Positions 23,808 to 32,500 of a stretch of DNA of 36,935 nucleotides are shown here, piece after piece. Each line of letters starts with the position of its first letter. Position 1 is the first letter of the stretch. A program made the translations under genes and the position numbers. This stretch comes from Bacteroidota bacterium (GTDB lineage: Bacteria; Bacteroidota; Bacteroidia; Bacteroidales; FEN-979): NCBI GenBank assembly GCA_026391715.1, contig JAPLDO010000018.1, forward strand, positions 1 through 36,935, given 5' to 3'. The notes beneath the pieces were generated by a model, which was not told the origin of the DNA, did no database searches, and worked only from the letters and a program-made list of their open reading frames with translations.

Positions 23808-24584
23808 CTACTTATTAAATTTTGCAAAGTAGGCGTCAATCTCTGGTCGTAACTCAATTCCTGCTTTTTCAAAACAGTCAAGTAAGTCGGAATATGTACC
23901 TTCTCCTGAAAGGAAATCCCAAAACTCATGGGCAACCATTACTTCTCTGTTCAAATCAAGCATTCCTTTCATAGTCCATCGTGCATAAGGTTTGGGTTCG
24001 TAGGGATTGTATGGTATTGATATAAGTGTATTGACTTTTGCTTTGGGATGTTGGAAAAAATAAACAGCCAACCATTCAAGCATATTGCGTTTGTAAGAAA
24101 TAAAATCACCTTTGTTCGGTTTTACAGTTTTTAAATCAAACATGAAAATTTCATCCGAATTTGAAACAAGGAATAAATCAACTTTGACTGATTTAAGTGT
24201 TTTTTCAATTCCTTTTTGAGCAACTTTTCTAATTCTTTCAGTTTCTTCTATTTTATTTACATTACCTCCAACAGATAAATCATTCATGATTTCCTGAATT
24301 TCATTTTGTGCCTGGTCAGTAATGATTTTTCCAAGAACATATTGCGTTTGAACTTCTTTGAAAATTCCTTTCGCTAATTCTTTTGCAACAGGCTCATAGA
24401 TTGAAATTCCGAAAGTAGTGTTTAATGATTGAAGAAATGAAAATAAAGCCATCCTATCTTTGCCTAACAAACGATAATGAAAAGGCATATTCTCAGTTTC
24501 AGGTTTGTAATTCAAAAATTTTTGTCGTAAACAAACTTTAATTGTTTCAACAATTTCTTCTTTATGGTTTTTTTCTAATGCCAT
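23808..24584 (-). CDS. TdeIII-like type II restriction endonuclease
   Basis: The 258-residue protein has a PD-(D/E)XK nuclease core: KVDLFLV with D136 and FMFDLKTVKPNKGDF with D150-x-K152. The DLKTVKPNKG segment and following KRNMLEWLAVYFF match the TdeIII restriction enzyme family as I recall it. It is last of three same-strand genes, 2 nt after the small ORF. Role: cuts DNA not modified by the linked methyltransferase. The prototype TdeIII recognises GGNCC, but specificity here is not readable. The operon is more AT-rich than its surroundings, suggesting recent acquisition. Confidence 0.8.
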   Translation of the reverse strand: MALEKNHKEEIVETIKVCLRQKFLNYKPETENMPFHYRLLGKDRMALFSFLQSLNTTFGISIYEPVAKELAKGIFKEVQTQYVLGKIITDQAQNEIQEIMNDLSVGGNVNKIEETERIRKVAQKGIEKTLKSVKVDLFLVSNSDEIFMFDLKTVKPNKGDFISYKRNMLEWLAVYFFQHPKAKVNTLISIPYNPYEPKPYARWTMKGMLDLNREVMVAHEFWDFLSGEGTYSDLLDCFEKAGIELRPEIDAYFAKFNK

Positions 24585-24586
24585 TT

Positions 24587-24772
24587 CTATGTGATATTTT
24601 GAATAATCGCATTACGAATTGCTGTATAAAAATCAACATAATTCCCAATTTTTTCTTCGAGTAATTTAATTTCACTTTCTGTTAAATCTCTATTCAATTC
24701 TTCGTTAGCAACATTCTGCAAATCTTCAACTGTGAGTTGATAGATTATTTTGTCAATATTAATTTCTTCCAT
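24587..24772 (-). CDS. Small acidic protein embedded in the R-M operon, unknown function
   Basis: The 61-residue product (MEEINIDKIIYQLTVEDLQN and onward) is acidic and predicted all-helical. It shows no clear HTH, so it is not an obvious C (controller) protein. It lies 3 nt after the methyltransferase stop and 2 nt before the nuclease start, so it is tightly coupled to both. It could modulate the nuclease or be an accessory subunit; neither is demonstrated. Confidence 0.7.
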   Translation of the reverse strand: MEEINIDKIIYQLTVEDLQNVANEELNRDLTESEIKLLEEKIGNYVDFYTAIRNAIIQNIT

Positions 24773-24775
24773 TGT

Positions 24776-26353
24776 CTATTTTGATTTTAAATGAAAAATA
24801 ATTTCAGAGTAAGCAGCTTTGTCTTTCTCTGTTCTGTTTAATACTGGTCGCTTGAATTGATTTACAATTTTCATTTCTGCGTTTTCAGCAATGGTAGGAT
24901 ATAAATTGAACTTGTCGTTGGAAACAAGAAAGATATTGTAATCGTGCGCTAAAAATTGCTTGCAATTGTTTAGTACCGCTGAAATTCCTTTTGTGTAAAG
25001 TCGCTGCGCTTCCTTCGTCTGTTTTTTTGAAAGTGGTCCGATTTCTAATTCATCGTGTCTTTCAAAACCAAACAAGTCGTATGCGTAAGCATGTTGTTCA
25101 TGATAATCAATCAATCCAACATATGGCGGTGAAGAAAAAATTCCATTTATTTTTTTCTCTCTTGCAATTTGTCCGAACGTTGAAAATTTCTTTTCAAGTT
25201 TTTCAAAGATATTGATGCTTCTTGAATCTCCTGTCAAGCAGAATTGATTTGTGTTTGTCCGCAATCTATCAAACTCAACCAATCTTTTTATTGTGTCTTT
25301 TGCATACCGTACCCACCAACTGTAAATAGAGAAAAGTGGTTTACAAACTTTTCCATGTTTGGAACAATAATAAATATTTGAAATCGGTTCAAGTAATGTT
25401 GCCAGGTCGGCATGAGTGGTTGCTCTGCATGACCTAACTGTTCTGCTTAAAATTATACTGATTATTTTTTTTGTTGATGGGTTATTAATCTTCTTTACCA
25501 ACTCAAAAACAAAATCAATTTCCTTTCTTACTGGTTGTAAATACCATTTATCCAAAAATGTCTCTTGTGAGGTTTGCTTTATTTGAATATTGAATTCAGC
25601 AACCAACTTGTCAAAGATTGGTTGAAACTCTTTAACTTTTTCTTCTGCATATTCAAACTCATTTATCTTTTCGTCCTTAAGCCAATGCTTGAATTCAGGT
25701 GAAGGAAAATATTTGTTGTTCAAAATATTCAGTTCTTCCAAAAGCCTTTCTTCAAATTTAATGTTTGAAATGTCCACAATAAATTGCCTGAGATGACGTG
25801 AAATATTATTCAATTCAATTTGCACATCAGATAAATTATACTTGGTAATTTTTGCATTTGAAATAAGAGTGTTGAATGCTGAAATATCAATACCAACAGC
25901 ATTAATGCCTAATTCATTTGCTTGAACAAGGGTTGTTCCGCTTCCGCAAAATGGGTCGAGAACAATATCGTTTTTCTTGAAGTAAGTTTCTTTTTTGAAT
26001 TCGTCTATGTGGTCGTCAAGAAAATATTCTACAAGTTGTGGAATAAATTTTCCCTTGTATGGATGTAATCTGTGAATATGTTTTGTTGTATCTGTTTCTT
26101 TCAGGTAGTCAAATGAAAGATGCCAGTTCAAGTCGCTGCCTAATTGCTCTTTCCAGTTCACTTCTCTTTTGCCATAAAACGATTCGTAATATTTTAATAA
26201 GTCGTCTTTTCTAATTAAAGAATTTCCACTATCCCCCGTCCTTCTAATCTTCCCATAGCTAACCAAATAAGAAATGTTAGAAGTTGTCACATCTTTTTTA
26301 AGATGTTCTGACGCCCAAACACTCGCTTCCTTTATCGTCAAAAGTTCACTCAT
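24776..26353 (-). CDS. DNA methyltransferase of a type II R-M system (SPPY, probably N4-cytosine type)
   Basis: The 525-residue protein has an N-terminal region (1-60: LLTIKEASVWASEHL, ISYLVSYGKIRRTGDSG, IRKDDLLKYY) resembling a MerR/excisionase-like HTH. It then has the SAM-binding motif I DPFCGSGTT (residues 133-141) followed by IGIDISAFN-like residues, and the catalytic SPPY (408-411) in IFSSPPYVGLIDYHEQHAYAYDLFG. The FCGSGTT/SPPY combination is typical of exocyclic-amino methyltransferases, with SPPY favouring m4C. The ~250-residue insert between motifs I and IV is large. It is the first gene in the operon with the 61-residue protein and the TdeIII-like nuclease. The HTH could bind its own promoter. 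Confidence 0.85.
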   Translation of the reverse strand: MSELLTIKEASVWASEHLKKDVTTSNISYLVSYGKIRRTGDSGNSLIRKDDLLKYYESFYGKREVNWKEQLGSDLNWHLSFDYLKETDTTKHIHRLHPYKGKFIPQLVEYFLDDHIDEFKKETYFKKNDIVLDPFCGSGTTLVQANELGINAVGIDISAFNTLISNAKITKYNLSDVQIELNNISRHLRQFIVDISNIKFEERLLEELNILNNKYFPSPEFKHWLKDEKINEFEYAEEKVKEFQPIFDKLVAEFNIQIKQTSQETFLDKWYLQPVRKEIDFVFELVKKINNPSTKKIISIILSRTVRSCRATTHADLATLLEPISNIYYCSKHGKVCKPLFSIYSWWVRYAKDTIKRLVEFDRLRTNTNQFCLTGDSRSINIFEKLEKKFSTFGQIAREKKINGIFSSPPYVGLIDYHEQHAYAYDLFGFERHDELEIGPLSKKQTKEAQRLYTKGISAVLNNCKQFLAHDYNIFLVSNDKFNLYPTIAENAEMKIVNQFKRPVLNRTEKDKAAYSEIIFHLKSK

Positions 26354-26366
26354 TTTTTTTACCTTA

Positions 26367-26455
26367 TTTCTCTGAGAAACCTCTGTGAATCTATGTGCAA
26401 TTATAAAAAGGTTTCACAGAAGTACACTGAAGGATCACAGAGTTCCACAGAGAAA
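26367..26455. repeat. Imperfect inverted repeat upstream of the R-M operon
   Basis: TTTCTCTGAGAAACCTCTGTG (26367-26387) pairs imperfectly with the complement of CACAGAGTTCCACAGAGAAA (26436-26455). A further partial copy of the CACAGA motif lies at 26415-26420. This is an element of unknown role in the gap 26354-26595. I see no gene in that 242-nt gap. Confidence 0.6.
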
Positions 26456-26595
26456 GACAAATTTCATCACTGTTTATGAATAAAACAGTTTAGCAAAATA
26501 ATTCTTCAAAATTACACCTTTTGCCGCAGGCTTTCGTGGTATTAAAGATTTGGAGTGTTCCGCTTTGTAATATCCACATCAACAAGAAGTACAGA

Positions 26596-27654
26596 TTACG
26601 AATTAATTTTCACGATTTTACGAACAACCACCTGTTTATCGAAGGTAAAACGGACATAATAAACGCCGGGAGTTAATCCCAATGCTATTCCGTCAAGATC
26701 GCCGGTATGCAGTCCCTCCGTTTGAGATTGGTTTTTTATTATCAGGAGACGGTTACTGCCGGTGATATCATACAATTCGACCGATACGCTGAGCGATTTT
26801 CTGAGGAAATAATTGTATGTGATTTTTTCTGAAAATGGATTTGGGAACATTATTACAGATATTCCTTCTTTCTTGTTTTGATCATCAGAGTTATTGATTC
26901 CGCCAATCGAGTTTCCGGCGTTGGTTTGATTAAGATTCAAAAAAGCCGACCGGGTATAGGTAGGTTGGTTTCCTCCTTGCGTAAGTTGCAGCTCGCTTGT
27001 ACTTAAAACAGGATATTTGTATCCGCGCGCATACCAGAAATATTTAGTGACGTTGGAAACCAGCGAACCGCAAACGCCGATCTGCAAACCTTTCCTGACA
27101 GTTTTTACGCGTAAGACATCCTTCAACAGACGGTCAGGAAGAATCAGTGTTCCAAAAGCGTCGGCTTCTACCGTATAATCGCCGGTTAAATCAATCCTGT
27201 TTCGCTCATCATACCATGCAACTCCCGAAAAAGGATCGGAATATGTATCTCCAAACTTTAACGGAAACCGCATTTTATTAATTGGATCAGTATAGATCAT
27301 GCTCATTTTATTATCCTTATTCACATAACCTTTTTCCTGATATCCGTTTTCATCAACAGATAAATAGTATTCATAGCCATTGTCATTTAGAACCAGGTTA
27401 TAGTCGTTAAATCCGTCAGGTTTGTTCGCCGCCTGAGTCATAGCCTTGCTTACCGGTGTTTTTCCGGTAAATTGCAGGTTTGAAAAATCCCATATTCGAT
27501 CGGCTCCCGGAATACCAGGTTCGATAAATGAAATTTCGGAGTATTTCGAAGAATCACCGGCTAATATAGCATTGTTGCTATGAGTCAGCGCTATCTGTGC
27601 ATTTAAAATGACAGGAAGTATTAATAAAATGGATAAGTTTATAATGTTTTTCAT
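26596..27654 (-). CDS. Secreted protein with T9SS type A sorting domain
   Basis: The start is set at ATG 27654 (MKNIINLSILLILPVILNAQ, a good signal peptide); the frame extends 15 codons upstream without similarity. The product is 352 residues. The body (~20-250) is an unassigned beta-rich domain (AILAGDSSKYSEISFIEPGIPG, YYLSVDENGYQEKGYV, RMRFPLKFGDTY-like). The C-terminal ~85 residues are a T9SS type A sorting domain: SVIMFPNPFSEKITYNY, VELYDITGSNRLLI, LTPGVYYVRFTF, IVKINS. It is secreted to the cell surface or medium; function is unknown. A TAnnTTTG element lies upstream at 27671-27678. Confidence 0.8.
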   Translation of the reverse strand: MKNIINLSILLILPVILNAQIALTHSNNAILAGDSSKYSEISFIEPGIPGADRIWDFSNLQFTGKTPVSKAMTQAANKPDGFNDYNLVLNDNGYEYYLSVDENGYQEKGYVNKDNKMSMIYTDPINKMRFPLKFGDTYSDPFSGVAWYDERNRIDLTGDYTVEADAFGTLILPDRLLKDVLRVKTVRKGLQIGVCGSLVSNVTKYFWYARGYKYPVLSTSELQLTQGGNQPTYTRSAFLNLNQTNAGNSIGGINNSDDQNKKEGISVIMFPNPFSEKITYNYFLRKSLSVSVELYDITGSNRLLIIKNQSQTEGLHTGDLDGIALGLTPGVYYVRFTFDKQVVVRKIVKINS

Positions 27655-27670
27655 GGTTTTTAAGTTTGGA

Positions 27671-27678
27671 CAAAAGTA
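27671..27678 (-). promoter_or_regulatory. -7-like promoter element for the T9SS protein gene
   Basis: The minus strand reads TACTTTTG, matching TAnnTTTG, 16 nt before the chosen start at 27654. This also argues against the longer start. Confidence 0.5.
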
Positions 27679-27830
27679 CAGAATACCATTTAAACTCATC
27701 TACCCATTTTTGTTAATTTATTGTGAAAAGTGCGAGTCTTACGCTTGTTTTAAGTTTTGACATTTTTTACGGTATGGATTATCATTGAAAAAACAATAAA
27801 TTTACAGAATAATATAAAACTTCAGACTAT

Positions 27831-28670
27831 ATGAAATATATCGGAGCCCATGTAAGCGCGTCGGGTGGCGTTGAGAACGCCCCTGTTAATGCCCATGATA
27901 TCGGAGCGACAGCTTTTGCCTTGTTTACGAAGAACCAGCGTCAATGGAAATCGTCGCCATTGACAAAAACGAGTATCAAACTATTCAGGGATAATTGTGA
28001 AAAATTCGATTTCAAACCTTTCCAGATACTGCCGCACGATAGTTATCTCATTAACCTGGGTCATCCCGAACAGGAGGGACTTGACAAATCGCGTGAAGCC
28101 TTTCTTGACGAGATGCAACGTTGTGAGCAACTTGGTCTCGACAGGCTAAATTTCCATCCCGGAGGTTCGCTCGGAAAAATCACTGATGAAGAATGCCTTC
28201 TCCGCATTGCAGAGTCGGTAAATATTACGCTTGATAAAACCAAAGGGGTGATTGCCGTCATCGAGAATACAGCGGGGCAGGGCAGCAACCTCGGATTTAA
28301 ATTCGAACAGTTGCGGTTCATTATTGATCATGTTGAAGATAAGAGCCGGGTAGGCATTTGCATTGACACCTGCCACTCCTTTGCCGCTGGTTACGACATT
28401 TCTACAAAAAATGGATTTGCTTCTGCTTTCAGCCATTTCGATGAGGTGGTGGGTTTACAATTCCTGAAAGGTATGCACATCAATGATTCGAAAAAGGGGC
28501 TGGGCAGCCGGGTTGACCGGCATGAAAGCCTGGGAAAAGGCGCACTGGGAATTGAAGTATTCAAATGGCTCATTCACGACGCGAGATTCGACAATATTCC
28601 ATTGATTCTTGAAACTCCCGACGAATCAATCTGGAAGGAAGAGATACAGCTTTTGTACTCATTTTATTAA
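27831..28670 (+). CDS. nfo: Endonuclease IV (AP endonuclease)
   Basis: The 279-residue protein has the endonuclease IV signatures [52 protein letters not shown] (H69), [60 protein letters not shown] and [10 protein letters not shown]. These include the trinuclear zinc ligands. Its length is close to E. coli Nfo (285). Role: cleaves abasic sites in base excision repair. It appears monocistronic, with a 149-nt gap downstream that holds a palindromic element. Confidence 0.97.
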   Translation: MKYIGAHVSASGGVENAPVNAHDIGATAFALFTKNQRQWKSSPLTKTSIKLFRDNCEKFDFKPFQILPHDSYLINLGHPEQEGLDKSREAFLDEMQRCEQLGLDRLNFHPGGSLGKITDEECLLRIAESVNITLDKTKGVIAVIENTAGQGSNLGFKFEQLRFIIDHVEDKSRVGICIDTCHSFAAGYDISTKNGFASAFSHFDEVVGLQFLKGMHINDSKKGLGSRVDRHESLGKGALGIEVFKWLIHDARFDNIPLILETPDESIWKEEIQLLYSFY

Positions 28671-28698
28671 AATTTTTGTGTTTAGAAAAAACAAAATT

Positions 28699-28790
28699 TG
28701 GCTAAAGCCCGGTATATCAGCAACTTGAATTGCCACTACCTTAAGGTAGTGGCAATTGATAACCAGATAGTTACTGGACTTTAGTCCAAA
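28699..28790 (-). repeat. Palindromic intergenic element, copy 2 (complete, REPIN-like)
   Basis: Left box GGCT-AA-AGCC (28700-28709), central perfect 30-nt palindrome with 15-nt arms (AATTGCCACTACCTT / AAGGTAGTGGCAATT, 28728-28757), right box TGGACT-TT-AGTCCA (28775-28788). The outer boxes are inverted relative to each other, so the unit has terminal inverted repeats. Relative to copies 1 and 3 it is inverted. It lies between nfo and the ORF6N gene. Confidence 0.85.
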
Positions 28791-28819
28791 TTGTTTCCTT
28801 TTCGGAGTGGGCTCAACCA

Positions 28820-29371
28820 TTGAATTGTAATACCGTATCCCACTTGTCTTTTTTAGGCGGGGATTTAAAGAGGGTTAATGTGTTTGGGTATGCCGTCCCG
28901 GTTTCCCAGTATCTGGCTGGATTATATGGCGTAGAAGTTAAACGCCTGAAAGAGGCAGTAAGGCGGAACAGAAACAGATTTCCGACGGATTTTATGTTTG
29001 AGTTGACACAGGAGGAAAGCCGAAACTTGAGGTCGCAAATTGCGACCTCAAGTTGGGGAGGATCCCGCTATCAATTATTTGCCTTTACCGAACAAGGCGT
29101 TGCCATGCTCTCTGGAATCCTAAATTCAGAAAAGGCTGTCAATGTTAATATTGCCATTATGCGGGCATTTGTCCAGATGAGAAAATTTATAGAAACAAAA
29201 AGGGACCTTGCCCTCAAAATTGAGGAACTACAAACGATAGACTCAGAACATAACGAAAGTATCCAAATGATTTTTGAAACGATCAGACAATTGATTGAAA
29301 AGAAAAATGAGCCACAGGAACCTGTCGGTTTTAAAATTTCTATTGGAAATAGTTCAGTAGAGCGGCATTAA
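28820..29371 (+). CDS. ORF6N domain protein without a convincing start (possible 5'-decayed gene)
   Basis: The ORF6N domain is clear from LAGLYGVEVKRLKEAVRRNRNRFPTDFMFELTQEE to RYQLFAFTEQGVAMLSGILNSEKAVNVNIAIMRAFVQMRKFI. Homologues begin with a segment like GYRVMLDxDLA; here it reads GYAVPVSQYLAG, aligned without a gap but lacking the conserved Asp residues. The open frame begins at 28763 and contains no ATG before codon 60; the given start is a TTG and a GTG occurs near 28880. The C-terminus is helical (LALKIEELQTIDSEHNESIQMIFETIRQLIE). ORF6N proteins are phage- or mobile-element-associated DNA-binding proteins. The 5' end may be decayed or altered near the repeat element. Called CDS with doubt; pseudogene is possible. 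Confidence 0.6.
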   Translation: MNCNTVSHLSFLGGDLKRVNVFGYAVPVSQYLAGLYGVEVKRLKEAVRRNRNRFPTDFMFELTQEESRNLRSQIATSSWGGSRYQLFAFTEQGVAMLSGILNSEKAVNVNIAIMRAFVQMRKFIETKRDLALKIEELQTIDSEHNESIQMIFETIRQLIEKKNEPQEPVGFKISIGNSSVERH

Positions 29372-29451
29372 AGGTTTGGTATTTACATTCAGAATGTTAC
29401 AATTTACACTGTTCGCAGTATAATTATTTTCGGCGTGAACGTCGAAATTAT

Positions 29452-29459
29452 TATATTTG
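29452..29459 (+). promoter_or_regulatory. -7-like promoter element for the SprB-repeat adhesin
   Basis: TATATTTG matches TAnnTTTG, 87 nt before the ATG at 29547. An imperfect inverted repeat (TAATTATTTTCGGCG / CGTCGAAATTATTA, 29420-29452) overlaps its upstream flank and could be an operator. Confidence 0.4.
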
Positions 29460-29546
29460 CTTCGGGCGATTTAATATTTGCACTAAAATTGAACTCACCT
29501 GAATTTCATGTATAAAACTATATAAACATTAATAAAATCAAAACCC

Positions 29547-32500
29547 ATGAAAAAATCTACGTTGTTTCTTTGGATTGTTTTTACATTTATAACTTTGAAA
29601 GTAATTTCACAGGATGCGGCTCCAATCCTGCTTGGTTTACCAACGCCTGCATTATGCCATGGTGATAGTAATGGCTCAATAGACCTCACAGTAATTGCAG
29701 GAATGCCGCCATATACCTATTTATGGAGTACCGGGGCAACTACAGAAGATATCAGCGGATTAGCGGCAGGTTGGTATTCTGTAACCGTTACAGAAGCGAC
29801 TTCTCTGGCATCTACCGGCAGTTGGGAAGTTACACAGCCGGCAGTACTGGAAATAGTCCATGCCGCCCCAAGAAATCCTTCCTGCAATGGCGCAGACAAT
29901 GGCGCTATATTAATTACGGTTTCCGGAGGCACTCCCCCTTTTACATATACATACGAATGGAGTAATGGTCAGACAACTCAAAATCTGCCCTGCTGCCTTT
30001 TTGCGGGGTGTTATACCGTGACTATAACTGACATCAACGGGTGCCATGCTTCTGGCAACTGGTGTTTGATCGAACCTGAAGCGCCACTTACAGTTGCCGG
30101 TAGCGTCACATCTTTAATCTGCAACGGAGCTACTAACGGGTCCGTAGATCTCACGGTAAGCGGAGGAACCTATCCCTATGAATATACATGGAGCAATGGG
30201 CAGTCAACTCAAGATGTCAGCGGGCTTTCTGCCGGTGATTATTCAGTTACTGTGAGGGACGTTTTGGGTTGTCCAAATACAAGCCAATGGACAGTTAATC
30301 AACCTGAAGGGATCACCCTCAGCGTTACAGAATCGCCACCACTCTGCCACGGCGATGCCAACGGAGCCTTAGACCTGACGGTTTCAGGCGGTACGCCTGG
30401 CTATTTGTACCTCTGGAACACCGGGGAAACAACACAAGATATAGCCGGCTTAGCGAGTGGTTGGTACTCGGTAACTGTGACTGATGCGAACACATGCCAA
30501 ATCAACAGTAGTTGGGAGGTTACTGAGCCGGATATACTTACTCTCAATGGAATTGCGTCGCCTGTGTTGTGCCGGGGAAGCAGTAACGGATCCATTGAAG
30601 TTACTGTTAGCGGAGGAACTTCGCCATATCAGTATTCATGGAACAACGGCGCAACAGTTAAAGATATCGCCGGGCTAACTGTGGGCTGGTTTACTGTTAC
30701 CATAACCGATGCGCATACGTGCCAGACCAGCGGAAGTTGGGAAATTACCCAGCCGGAAGCGCTTTCACTCAGCGGAACGGCATATCCTGTTTTATGCAAT
30801 GGAAGTAATACCGGTTCCATCGGAATTACGGTTAGCGGCGGAATTTCTCCATATAAATACTTATGGAGCAACGGCGCAACGGTTGAAGATGTCAGCGGAT
30901 TATTGGCAGGTTGGTATATTGTGACAATAACCGACGCTAACACTTGCCAGATCAGCAATAGTTGGGAAGTTATACAACCGAATGCGTTCTCGCTCACCGG
31001 GGTGGCAACTCCGGTAGTTTGTAATGGGGGAAATAACGGATCCATTGCCGTTACAGTAAGCGGCGCTACTTCGCCCTATAAATATTTATGGAGCAACGGG
31101 GCAACTTTGAAAGAGATCACAGGGCTTTCAGCAGGATGGTTTACTGTGACAATAACCGATGCTAATTTTTGTCAGACAGATGGAAGTTATAAAGTTACCC
31201 AGCCGGATGCAACTGCGATCAACGGGACGTTATCTAATGTTTTGTGTAATGGAGGTAATTCCGGATCAATCCTTGTAACAGTTAGTGGGGGAACTTCGCC
31301 ATTTCAATATTTATGGAGCAACGGCGCCACAGGGAACGAGATAACAGGATTAACAGTAGGTTGGTTTACTGTAACAATAACCGATGCGAATAACTGCAAG
31401 GCAAGTAATAATTGGGAAATTACCCAGCCGGAGGCGCTTTCGCTCACTGGAACTGTATCGCCTGTGTTGTGCAATGGAGGCAATAGCGGCTCCATCGTAA
31501 CTACTGTAACTGGCGGAACTTCGCCATTTCGTTATTTATGGAGCAACGGCGCAACGGTTAAAGACAATACAGGATTAACGGCTGCCTGGTATTCAGTGAC
31601 TATTTCAGATGGAAATAGCTGCCAAATCGGTGGAAACTGGAATGTTACCGAACCGGATCCTATATTTGTGGATGCAGGCGACGACCAGCAATTATGCCAG
31701 CAGAATATTACCGTTCTTTCAGGAAACTGGCCGCCAACGGGAAGCTCAGGTAACTGGACACTCGTTTCCCGACCTCCGGGAACTCCCTTAGTCACTCCTT
31801 TCCCTGTAAATTCTCCAATCGCTACCGTTGTAGGTTTACTCCCGAATGAAACGGTTCCATACATATTCAAATATACTATTACAAAGTCTTTTCCCGACGG
31901 ATCTACATGCATTGTTTCCGATAATATGCAGGTATTCAACAAACATTATCCATCGCCGCCTTATGCTGGTCCTGACAAGAACCTTTGTATGAATGTAATT
32001 CCAATGCATGATACAATGACTGCCAACGCCCCTTTATATGGAACAGGAATGTGGTCGCAAGTGCCAGGAGGACCAATAGCGACAATTGCCAATACTCTTG
32101 ACCCACATACTGGAGTAACATACAACGCTGCCGGACGGTATGCCTTCCTTTGGACAGTTAACAATGGATCATGTTTGCCAAACGAACCAAATCAGGACTC
32201 GGTTATTATTAAAATCTATGCCCCGGCGGCAGTTTACGCAGGAGCGGATGTTATAACCTGTAGCGCATCGCCAATTACAATATCAGATTCATGGAAATCC
32301 GATTCCTGTATGACCGTGCTGTGGAGTACCAACGGAACCGGCGCTTTCAATTCTCAAACTATTCTTCATCCAATCTACACTCCAAGCGCCGGCGACATTG
32401 CAGCAGGAGGCGTTACTCTTACGCTTCATGGCGCTATTGGCTGCTGTAGTCCGTGCGGACCTGCCGCTGTTCTTGATTCAATGATAATCACCTTTCACCA

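Noticed and set aside
24587-24772. C (controller) protein of the R-M system
   Set aside because: The 61-residue product has no visible helix-turn-helix pattern and is downstream of the methyltransferase, unlike typical C genes.
29648-31660. CRISPR-like regular repeat array
   Set aside because: The 225-nt repeats encode a continuous protein with SprB motifs; there are no short direct repeats with unique spacers.
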